Assembly (NCBI RefSeq): GCF_001641265.1
Contig: NW_020167578.1
Span: 1 to 22,544, forward strand
DNA length: 22,544 nucleotides
Reading direction: 5' to 3'
DNA from: Pseudogymnoascus destructans
Lineage: Eukaryota; Ascomycota; Leotiomycetes; Thelebolales; Thelebolaceae
Shown here: positions 9,934 through 16,535 of the stretch, piece by piece
Layout: every line of letters begins with the position of its first letter
Position numbering within the stretch: the first letter of the stretch is position 1
Position numbers and translations under genes: made by a program
The notes under the pieces: model-generated
The model's database searches: none
Told to the model about the DNA's origin: nothing
The model's input: the letters and a program-made list of their open reading frames with translations, nothing else

Positions 9934-10093
9934 ACATGTACAAGAGCTTGCTCTACCAGAACTGATTCTTCCGTTGGACCCTCCGGTTGTCCATACCGAA
10001 GGAAAAGTCAGTGGGGATACCACGGATATTGATACCCATCTTTCCTCTAACAGCCCTTTGAGCGCTTGCCAAACCCCTTCAGGGTCAGGATAA
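9898..10093 (+). other. Possible alternative C-terminal exon or frame-shifted tail of the SNF2 gene
   Basis: The SNF2 stop (TGA 9931-9933) lies inside a seventh copy of the intron core, CTCTGAACATGTACAAGAG. Immediately downstream the +1 frame is open to 10,093 (ELALPELILPLDPPVVHTEG...), with composition like the preceding tail. Either a decayed intron or frameshift has cut off about 50 residues, or the ORF is chance. A GT at 9898 is in phase 0 but has a poor acceptor context. Confidence 0.3.
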
Positions 10094-10399
10094 AGCAAAC
10101 AGCAGCAGAGTACTATTGTTGTTTGGTATATGGCCATTAGTGGAGGATCAAACGGTTACGTCTGGAATTACTTCCGACAGTGTATATTAGAATACAGTAA
10201 ATAGAGAAAATGGATCCGATTCTCTCCTAGAACCTCCCGAAACTGCTTCCACTGTAAACTCTATATTGTAATGATATTATAACCCTGTATTATAGCCCTA
10301 ACATACGCTCATACACGCTTCTGACTATGACGAAACTATTGTGTTACAATGTCAGATCTATTTTGTTATTATATCCCCAAGTATACTGTAATTTGATTC
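10094..10399. other. Non-coding AT-rich interval downstream of the SNF2 gene
   Basis: No open frame with coding character and no motif copies were seen. It probably holds the 3' UTR/terminator of the SNF2 gene and perhaps the right end of the first mobile element, whose terminal repeats I could not define. Confidence 0.4.
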
Positions 10400-10429
10400 G
10401 CTCATATATACCATTTGGTATATATGAGC
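10400..10429. repeat. 30-nt near-perfect palindrome
   Basis: Two perfect 14-nt arms (left arm GCTCATATATACCA) separated by only TT. It could be a terminator hairpin, a foldback scar or a protein-binding site. Confidence 0.85.
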
Positions 10430-10661
10430 TTATCTAAGATACCAATAATAGTGCTGGAATAGCTCATTGTGGAGAGGTTGTGTGGGGCAACTAGTCCTGG
10501 AATTGTGCAGGCTCTATCACTCGGCCCACATATGCCCCATACAAGATTTACTCAGCATCCTATTGGACTCTGCTAGCAGGGTCAAAAAAAAACGGCCTCC
10601 GCCGGTAAGGCAGCTACTTAGATGCCGAGCCAGCCCATGTGGATCAACACCTCGCCAATAA

Positions 10662-10705
10662 CTGTTTTACAGCTGCTGACTAGGTAGTCAGCAGCTGTAA
10701 AACAG
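10662..10705. repeat. 44-nt foldback: 19-nt perfect inverted arms
   Basis: Left arm CTGTTTTACAGCTGCTGAC at 10662-10680, spacer TAGGTA, perfect reverse complement at 10687-10705. It looks like two terminal inverted repeats brought together, as in a minimal foldback/MITE remnant. The surrounding 10430-11122 has no coding sequence. A weaker 11-nt inverted pair (GTAGACTCCCT) lies at 10823-10833 and 10893-10903. Confidence 0.85.
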
Positions 10706-11122
10706 CTTATTTTACATGCCTGTATATAGTTAGTGTAGAAAAATCGATAAATATAGCCTAAAACCCCTGTACAAACCCTACACCCTGTGAACTCCACTAT
10801 TTTCTAATTAGGAAATAGGACTGTAGACTCCCTGGCAAGGCCCCCCTAATGGCCTGCCTTGCGGAGCTCTTAGCAGTAAGGGGCGGCAAGGAAGGGAGTC
10901 TACAATGGAGGAAATGGGATATAGGTTGGGGGGATGTCGACAGCGAGGTAGCAACAGCGAGGTGGCCCTCGGGGGGTTTTGGAGGGTTCGGATGGTTTTG
11001 GGGGTCACGTGTTGGGTAGATGGATCTTTTCTACGGAGGTAATGTTCAAAGGTTTTGTGAGTGGATCGAGCATGGGACCCCAGAATTTGTGCACAACAGC
11101 ATAAACTCATGTATCGATCACA
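10706..11122. other. Non-coding interval left of the MULE
   Basis: Only small frames without recognisable protein. It contains the 11-nt inverted pair at 10823-10833/10893-10903 and G-rich tracts around 10965-11010. Nothing else can be supported. Confidence 0.4.
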
Positions 11123-11131
11123 TATAAAATA
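11123..11131 (+). repeat. Left 9-bp target site duplication of the MULE
   Basis: TATAAAATA directly abuts the left terminal inverted repeat and is identical to 13467-13475 next to the right repeat. Nine base pairs is the usual target duplication length for Mutator-like elements. Confidence 0.9.
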
Positions 11132-11156
11132 GGGCAAAAACTCCATCTACCCGGTA
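11132..11156 (+). repeat. MULE left terminal inverted repeat
   Basis: Starts GGGCAAAAACTCCATCTACC and ends CGGTA. It is the reverse complement of 13442-13466. The transposase probably binds this and the subterminal TCTACCCGGT copies. Confidence 0.92.
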
Positions 11157-11230
11157 AAAACCCAAATAAACTCTATCTACCCGGTCGATTACCACGTGAC
11201 CATACCCCACCCAATCCACCCGTAAATCCC

Positions 11231-11252
11231 CCTGTTCTCATATGAGAACAGG
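11231..11252. repeat. 22-nt perfect palindrome in the MULE subterminal region (copy 1)
   Basis: Perfect palindrome centred on CATATG (half-site CCTGTTCTCAT), repeated as a longer copy at 11297-11322, within the 3' non-coding end of the MULE. Possible transposase binding or transcription-end structure. Confidence 0.9.
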
Positions 11253-11296
11253 CCGTAAACCCCCCATAACTCCCCCCGTAACCCCCCCTGTAAACT

Positions 11297-11322
11297 GACC
11301 TGTTCTCATATGAGAACAGGTC
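11297..11322. repeat. 26-nt perfect palindrome overlapping the transposase stop (copy 2)
   Basis: Same 22-nt core as 11231-11252, extended by GA/TC on each side. It runs into the transposase stop codon at 11321-11323. The two copies are 66 nt apart. Confidence 0.9.
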
Positions 11323-13288
11323 AATTGTGAGGCCTGCGGCAAGTCCTGGCATTGTGCCCAGGCTCGCCGCAGGTGCCGCAGCGTGTACGGACCAAGTCCG
11401 GCACGGCGGCAACGACTGCCCCAAGCGGCAGAAGTCCTCCATGATCCCGTCGTTCCTGGCGTCCTCGAGGATGCCGGGCATCTTCCCTCCGAACCCTCTC
11501 TTTTCGGGGACGGCGTCGGGGGATTCGGGTGACTGGGGGGTCACAGATTCCTCCTAAGGCGTCAGGGTCTATCGAAAGACCCTCGACAGAGACAGGAGGC
11601 AGAGGCAGTTGATACTGCCTCTGCCAGCACGCGGCAGACAGCTCTGTCGGAAGAAAGGGAGTCAATTGACTCCCTTGTCGAAATATAAGAGTCATGGCGT
11701 GCCCACAAGGCACGCCATTCTCTTGGTATCGACGGCAAGAACAAGTTCTTGCCGTCAGGTCAATGAGGTAGATCCTGCCATTTGGCTGGACTACCCGTGC
11801 CTCTGTTAGGGAGGATATCTGGAGCCCATTGCCATGGGCCCAGTTCCTCCCCTCCTCCACCAACCTAGTGAGGAGAGGAGGCCATTGCCCTTTAGCAATG
11901 GCCTCCACAGCCAAAAGAGAGCGCTCCGCACGCTGGGCAATCACCCGGTGCCAGAGCGCATCGAGAAGCTCCACGATTGGGAGCTCTCGATCTGTGCGGA
12001 TGAGCTTATTAAAGCTCTCTGCAATAATTGAAGTATCGTGGCCGTATCGACGGCCACGAAACTTCGCCAGAGCCCACCGTTCGGGCTCGGCACCATAAAG
12101 GTATGCTGATGCTTCGGGCTTTAAAGCCCGAAGCTCCTCCAAAAGCCCGTCGAATTGGGCCACAGTTGTGGCCCGGGCAATCTTCCAGAAGAGGGGTAGA
12201 AGGCCCCTCCCAAACCGCTCTGAGAAATTCTCAGAGAGGTGACGACAGCAATGAGCTATCACCACCTGCGGAGAGAGAGTTCTCTCCGCAATAAGAAGCC
12301 CCTTGTCTCTATCAGAGACAAGGGTGCTTGGCTCGCTCACGAGCTCTGGGAGGGACCACTTGAGGTGGTTCAAAAACCACTCCCAAGAGTCCGCGTTCTC
12401 CGACTCGGCCACTGCCCAAGCAAGTGGCACAATGTGGCCGTTAGCATCAATGCCAACGGCCACAAGAAGAGTAAGGATGAAACGGGCCTTTAAGAAGGTC
12501 CCGTCCACCGCAACAAGCCGGCGTGAGGCTTGGAACGTGGCCCTGCTCTCCGCAGGGCACACAAAGATCCGTTGGAATCGGTCGTGTCGATCTCGAACGA
12601 GATCAACATGAACTCCTAGAGCAGATGCTTCCAGGAGGCGCTTATATGAGGGCAATAGCTGAAAGCTATGCCTCTGCACTCCAATATCCCCTACGAGAAG
12701 GCGTAGCAACGATTGCTGCGCCCTCCCGTAGAGAATCCCCTCCGCGAATCGAACGCGGAGGAGCTCAACAATCTCCCTTGGCGTGGTCTTCTTCGACACC
12801 CGTAGGTGTCGAGAGACCACGCCGTCCAGCCATTCTGCCTTTGAGGAGGAGGCAAACTTCTGCTGCCCCCTCCCCATGCAAGTGTGTGCCCCCTCAATGA
12901 CGACGAGCTTCCATTGCTCGTCGTCAGGGCTGGCTCGGACACGCCAGGCACAGCCCTCCTCGGGACAAACGGCCGTTGCCCGGTCTTTGTCCCTCCTCTG
13001 GAGCCGCCAGGAGAACTTCTCCTTGACGGCCCAGTCGTCTAGGGCGCGGGACCAAGCGTCTAAGTCGAGGAACTCGCTGCCGTCGACAGGGACAGCGAGT
13101 TCGGCCAGCGAGGCCATCGTCAGATGCGGGGGCGGGGGCGGGGAGGCGGGAGTTTGTGCCTCGCGCGAGGGCTTCCGAGGGGGGTTTCGAGGGGTCAGAG
13201 GAGCGAGGGAGAGAGAGATCCTAGGAGGGGTCAGCGGGGCTCTAGATGGAAGGGGGAAGAGGGAGGAAAGGAGCTTTGGGGGTCTCAA
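11321..13288 (-). CDS. MULE transposase with SWIM and CCHC zinc fingers (intact)
   Basis: 655-codon frame without breaks. Domains in order: Pro/Arg/Ser-rich N-terminal extension (1-57); zinc-binding MuDR/FLYWCH-like DNA-binding module with C108-x4-C113 ... H135-x-C137; catalytic MULE domain with D262 (VAVDGTFLKA), D326/D328 (LVSDRDKGL), CCRH (347-350) and E424 (IIAESFNK); SWIM finger C516-x-C518 ... C528-x-H530; basic linker; C-terminal CCHC zinc knuckle C637-x2-C640-x4-H645-x4-C650. The transposase excises and reinserts the element by binding its inverted repeats. The first in-frame ATG is 13288, but M58 (ATG 13117, MASLAELAVPVDG) is the more convincing start, because conserved sequence and the dense hairpin structure both begin there. 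All catalytic residues are present. Confidence 0.92.
   Translation of the reverse strand: MRPPKLLSSLFPLPSRAPLTPPRISLSLAPLTPRNPPRKPSREAQTPASPPPPPHLTMASLAELAVPVDGSEFLDLDAWSRALDDWAVKEKFSWRLQRRDKDRATAVCPEEGCAWRVRASPDDEQWKLVVIEGAHTCMGRGQQKFASSSKAEWLDGVVSRHLRVSKKTTPREIVELLRVRFAEGILYGRAQQSLLRLLVGDIGVQRHSFQLLPSYKRLLEASALGVHVDLVRDRHDRFQRIFVCPAESRATFQASRRLVAVDGTFLKARFILTLLVAVGIDANGHIVPLAWAVAESENADSWEWFLNHLKWSLPELVSEPSTLVSDRDKGLLIAERTLSPQVVIAHCCRHLSENFSERFGRGLLPLFWKIARATTVAQFDGLLEELRALKPEASAYLYGAEPERWALAKFRGRRYGHDTSIIAESFNKLIRTDRELPIVELLDALWHRVIAQRAERSLLAVEAIAKGQWPPLLTRLVEEGRNWAHGNGLQISSLTEARVVQPNGRIYLIDLTARTCSCRRYQENGVPCGHAMTLIFRQGSQLTPFLPTELSAACWQRQYQLPLPPVSVEGLSIDPDALGGICDPPVTRIPRRRPRKERVRREDARHPRGRQERRDHGGLLPLGAVVAAVPDLVRTRCGTCGEPGHNARTCRRPHN
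11564..13102. repeat. Hairpin-saturated coding region of the MULE transposase
   Basis: Perfect inverted repeats read by eye, given as left arm/right arm: 11598-11609/11614-11625 (12 bp); 11655-11676 (22-nt palindrome); 11694-11703/11709-11718 (10); 11731-11742/11745-11756 (12); 11877-11888/11895-11906 (12); 12036-12045/12050-12059 (10, extending to 16 with one mismatch at 12030-12065); 12111-12134 (24-nt palindrome); 12267-12276/12281-12290 (10); 12300-12310/12314-12324 (11); 12433-12442/12455-12464 (10); 12780-12789/12814-12823 (10), enclosing 12793-12800/12805-12812 (8); 12898-12908/12916-12926 (11); 13070-13079/13093-13102 (10). Further arms of 7-9 bp occur at 11564, 12157, 12218, 12540, 12589, 12739, 12926, 12962 and 13009. 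Loops are mostly 0-13 nt. They tile codons ~62-575 and are absent from the N-terminal extension and C-terminal tail. Confidence 0.9.
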
Positions 13289-13308
13289 TTAACCCCCGAC
13301 TTACCGTA

Positions 13309-13382
13309 CAATTGAGTTGGCAAGTGTTGCCAGCTCAATTGTTTCGAAAAGGCCACATGAGAGTACGTGCTCTCATTGGCCT
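13309..13382. repeat. Two subterminal hairpins at the MULE 5' side
   Basis: First: CAATTGAGTTGGCAA (13309-13323) pairs with 13327-13341 with one G-T type mismatch and a 3-nt loop. Second: GGCCACATGAGAG (13351-13363) pairs with 13370-13381 with one bulge. They mirror the palindromes at the other end of the element and lie between the right inverted repeat and the transposase start. Confidence 0.75.
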
Positions 13383-13441
13383 GTTGCGGGTTCCGAAAGG
13401 GGATAAGTGCTTGCCAGGTAGATGGCGTTTTTTCACCTTTG

Positions 13442-13466
13442 TACCGGGTAGATGGAGTTTTTGCCC
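13442..13466 (-). repeat. MULE right terminal inverted repeat
   Basis: Reverse complement of 11132-11156. It begins TACCGGGTAGATGGAG and ends TTTGCCC next to the target duplication. Confidence 0.92.
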
Positions 13467-13475
13467 TATAAAATA
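13467..13475 (+). repeat. Right 9-bp target site duplication of the MULE
   Basis: TATAAAATA, identical to 11123-11131. Confidence 0.9.
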
Positions 13476-14124
13476 TGACTCCATACTGAAACAGGGCATA
13501 CTTGTATAGATCTTTACGGGGGTCAAACAGGGTATATAGATCTTTTGCCTAACATGATTACATACCGTTAGCAGTACGATCTACACCACCCCCTATAGCC
13601 CCCTGTAACACCCCCATGCTAGCGGGCTCCGTCTTGCTAGCGCCAAACCCAAAGCATAATCGTGGTGGTAAGCGATGTGCGTTCGTGAGATCGCTCGTTA
13701 TGTACTGGCGATAAGTTTTGTGAGTAGGTCCCAGCTAGGGGCCCTTGCGCAGGCTGGCTTGGCAATTTTGTCCAAAGTACCGATTTTCTCATGCGTAACG
13801 CATGTAAGAATGAGAGGAATGAATTCTGTAGAATAAAGAGTATAGTAGCTATCTAATTGACAATATAAATCTATACTAAATGCCTAGTATTCTATGTGCA
13901 TGCCATTTGCAGCAGTTACAGCTGCCATATGCCCCCCGTTAATTTAGGGTTTGATCGAAGCGCCTGACATGCAAGAACCATATCGCTTTCTTTCCAAGTA
14001 AGAGGCATTTTGTTTTGATTTTAAAAATGGAAAGTGAAGTTGTTCGTGCAATGCCAAGGAAAGCTGTCCAACTGGCTTGTGTGGCCAACTCGCTCTATGA
14101 GTTTGAAAATAAAGCAAGCTATAA
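13476..14124. other. Non-coding interval right of the MULE
   Basis: No gene was recognised. Small features are two copies of TATAGATCTTT (about 13505 and 13535), GCTAGC twice (about 13618-13642), and a 6-bp hairpin CATGCG/CGCATG at 13790-13804. Confidence 0.4.
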
Positions 14125-14325
14125 ATGATGGACTTACAAAACTTAGAAAATATTAAGCATTATGAGGAAAATAATGCTCCTTTATTTATAGCTACTTTAT
14201 TAGACCCTAGACTTAAACAAGTAGGGTTTAATAAGTTAGGCTATAATTCACAAGCAGAACATAATGCTTATAAAGCATTAAATGATTTATATAAACTTAT
14301 TATAGTAGTGTTGAAATTAAGCTAA
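14125..14325 (+). pseudogene. hAT-like transposase C-terminal fragment (probable)
   Basis: A 66-codon AT-rich frame reading HYEENNAPLFIATLLDPRLK and ending shortly afterwards. The ATLLDPRxK segment resembles the conserved region near the C-terminal dimerisation domain of hAT transposases. There is no upstream catalytic domain in the window, so this is at most a relic. The assignment rests on one short motif. Confidence 0.4.
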
Positions 14326-14718
14326 GAGCTGGCTCTTATGTCTGTTGAGAATAAGAAGGTGATAGGTTCTGATCGAACGACCATTTGTATGTTGATTAAA
14401 GTGTTGAATCCACTTGTACCTAATTGAATTTAAAGTCCACCCATCCTCACTTAGTGTAATCACCTAATCGTGTGGTAATCCCAAGTCCTCGTACTAAGCA
14501 GAGAGGTGATCCTACGCCTTGAAAATAATGAACAGCAGGAGTGCCCATCTATATGAATTAACTCCTGAGATAATTGACATCCATGCTCTATTCCCTAGCT
14601 GTATAGTGTTACGACGGAACAAGAAGGCTGGCCAACTACAGGACAGGAAGGAGGGAGGTCGCATGAGACCGGCCCTGGTACCTGGAGGGGCAGCGGGGAA
14701 TAGTAGTTCCGAAAGTAT
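14326..14718. other. Non-coding interval
   Basis: Short frames on both strands without recognisable protein. Nothing else can be supported. Confidence 0.35.
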
Positions 14719-14890
14719 CACGTGACGGACTTGCAGGATGATGAGAAGAGTCCTAAGAGTCCAGGACTCCGAGGACTCGAGTGAGTTCCCAGGAGTCCAC
14801 TAGGCACGTGATGGACTCGCAGGATGATGAGAAGAGTCCTAAGAGTCCAGGACTCCGAGGACTCGAGTGAGTTCCCAAGAGTCCACTAGG
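14719..14890 (+). repeat. 86-bp tandem duplication in an LTR-like sequence
   Basis: Units 14719-14804 and 14805-14890 differ at only three positions, all transitions (GAC/GAT, TTG/TCG, AGG/AAG). Each unit carries several GAGTCC/GGACTC inverted blocks and starts with CACGTGA. The duplication lies just upstream of a TATA-like CTATATAAGT (14901-14910), as enhancer repeats do in LTR U3 regions. Confidence 0.85.
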
Positions 14891-15080
14891 CACGACGCCA
14901 CTATATAAGTAGATAGTATTTCCTTAGATAGGAGCTTCGTGCTCAACTCAATACAGTATTTGTTATATACTAGTAACGTGTTACTTGAAGCCTTTGTGTC
15001 TGATCCCCTGCCTCCTCTGATAAGTAAACCTTTACGCAAGAGAACCTCTGTGTCTTCTATCGTTTAGAAGTCAGCGTTAC
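14719..15080 (+). mobile_element. Putative retrotransposon LTR remnant
   Basis: Tandem duplication followed by a TATA box and about 170 nt of leader, then a Gag-like fragment downstream in the same orientation. This order (U3 repeats, TATA, R/U5, gag) fits an LTR. Exact ends, target duplication and primer-binding site could not be fixed. Confidence 0.4.
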
Positions 15081-15249
15081 ACGTCACATGGCAGCCTACC
15101 CCGCTTCCCACTGTGACTCACACGTCACGTTACTAGGCCCTGGCCCTGTAACCATGACATCATGTTACTATAGCCGTAACATAGAACCAGCAAGAGGAAA
15201 CACCCCGATTGCGACCGACACTGTAATACTCACTAACTAGGGAGAAGAG

Positions 15250-15544
15250 GCTATCTGCGACCAAATCTACACAGGTCTAAAGGGCCATGTAAAGGATGAA
15301 ATCTCAAGGTCTAACAAACCAGATGACCTTAGGGAGATGGTTGAATTGGCTTAGAAGATCGACAATCGTCACTATAAACAGCAACTGAGAAGAATGGGGG
15401 ACTACTTAACTAACACTAGACTTAGAAGAGAAGACAAACAAAGAGTTATTAGCCCTAACCTATAGAACTAGATGCTACTTTCAAGCCTAATGGCAAACCC
15501 TATAATCCTAACAAAGAGCGACAGCTTAAAGTAATGGATCTGTT
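15250..15544 (+). pseudogene. Ty3/Gypsy-like Gag fragment, stops and frameshift
   Basis: Reads AICDQIYTGLKGHVKDEISR, then PDDLREMVELA, TAG (15352-15354), then KIDNRHYKQQL; a +1 change near 15460 leads into ELDATFKPNGKPYNPNKERQ. These are features of fungal Gypsy Gag capsid C-termini. The TAG replaces an expected Gln codon (CAG to TAG, a C-to-T change, as RIP would produce). The sequence ends abruptly at about 15544, with no zinc knuckle or Pol. Confidence 0.65.
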
Positions 15545-15872
15545 TTCGCTAGTAGAGTTCCATCTCCACTTCCCTATCACTCTCGGACATGTTGTCAACA
15601 CCCTCTGCAATCTTTGGGCGCCAAAAGTTCTCAGAGTCATTGTTGCCATAGTTCTGAAAGTGCTTTAGGATCTTAGCTTGGAGGAAAATTGAAAGGACAG
15701 CAGTGTGCTGCCAGCCGATGATGCTAGTGATGTTGCTCACCTACAACTATTTTTCCAAATTGACAAATTGCTCACAACTTTCTCCCCAAGACCCCTAGGG
15801 ATCTAATTCCAGTCAATTACGTAATTTAAACTCCCATCCCCATCCATTCCAGCCCTTTTCGGGCCATTCTAG
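15545..15872. other. Interval of unknown origin
   Basis: Contains a 63-codon minus frame (15549-15740) with no recognised domain. No other feature. Confidence 0.3.
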
Positions 15873-16535
15873 GTGGTGATAGAGGACTCAACCCCCCAAC
15901 AGCCAGATCCAGGCCCCCAAGACAGCGCTTTTACCCGCCCCCAGGACCCACAATCACCATCCAACCTCAATCACACTTCCAAGAGACAGCAGAGGACACT
16001 CAGTATGCATACTGTGCCCCCTCCTCGCCTCTGTTTAGGTGAAAGCACGCCCAAGAGCTACGAAGCAACAGCAGCCATTTGTGGCCAGCTTAATGCTATT
16101 GACAGAGAAACCAAAATAATTCAACACACTGTCATGTATGATTTCGCCAGTACAGGATTTGTGTCTTCCTACAAGCTCCCAGAGCAGCGCACTTTCACCC
16201 ACGACCTCTGCAACAAGGTAGTCAGCTTCCTCACTGCCTCTCTATATGCAGAGACCTCCAACTACGCCCCTATCTGTCATACTGACATTTGTTGCACTCA
16301 GTTTGCTATCAAACTCAAGAGCAAACTTAGAAATCTCCTCCTCAAACCTACAAGTCACCATACATATCTTGGCTTATCACACCAACAACAAGAGCAATAC
16401 TACTCAACGATAGCTGCAACTCCTATACTACATCTGTTTATGCTACATACATCACGGCATATCATTTGGACACTCATTGAACAAGTTATTAAAAATATCT
16501 CCTCCTTAAGGGGGTGGGCCAATACTACCACATGA
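15873..16535 (+). CDS. Unrecognised protein upstream of the left LTR-like repeat
   Basis: 220 codons in the longest reading: a Pro/Gln/Ser-rich N-terminus (residues ~1-60), then a region without known domain. From about 16275 onward the nucleotide sequence is related to the minus strand of 22180-22320, so the C-terminal half belongs to a repeated element, while the N-terminal half is not in the second copy. It ends just inside the LTR-like repeat (a purine run AAGGGGG at 16508-16514 precedes TGGGCC). It may be the tail of a retroelement gene or a chimera. GTG at 15873 is the displayed start; the first ATG codons in frame are further in. Confidence 0.35.
   Translation: MVIEDSTPQQPDPGPQDSAFTRPQDPQSPSNLNHTSKRQQRTLSMHTVPPPRLCLGESTPKSYEATAAICGQLNAIDRETKIIQHTVMYDFASTGFVSSYKLPEQRTFTHDLCNKVVSFLTASLYAETSNYAPICHTDICCTQFAIKLKSKLRNLLLKPTSHHTYLGLSHQQQEQYYSTIAATPILHLFMLHTSRHIIWTLIEQVIKNISSLRGWANTTT

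Larger units (their letters stand above)
11132..13466 (-). mobile_element. Complete Mutator-like element (MULE), 2,335 bp
   Basis: Bounded by 25-bp inverted repeats (11132-11156 and 13442-13466), perfect by eye, beginning GGGCAAAAACTCCATCTACC, and flanked by the 9-bp duplication TATAAAATA. A variant of the TCTACCCGGT block is repeated subterminally on both sides (11171-11185 and about 13413-13426). The internal region is GC-rich and carries one long uninterrupted transposase frame on the minus strand. Intact ends, intact duplication and an intact frame indicate a recent insertion and possible autonomy. Confidence 0.92.

Noticed and set aside
10808..11146. 112-codon minus frame left of the MULE
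   Set aside because: It crosses the MULE target duplication and terminal repeat, so it cannot be an old gene; no recognisable motif.
11564..13102. CRISPR-like or integron-like array reading of the regularly spaced palindromes
   Set aside because: The palindromes differ in sequence from each other, spacing is irregular, and they lie inside an intact transposase frame in a eukaryotic context.
12523..13292. Plus-strand frames of 125 and 169 codons opposite the MULE transposase
   Set aside because: Shadows of a GC-rich gene made longer by the hairpin content; no domain, and the minus strand carries catalytic residues and zinc fingers.
14719..15083. TGACGG...TTACA as exact LTR ends with a 5-bp target duplication
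   Set aside because: Flanking pentamers do not match, so the LTR boundaries were left approximate.
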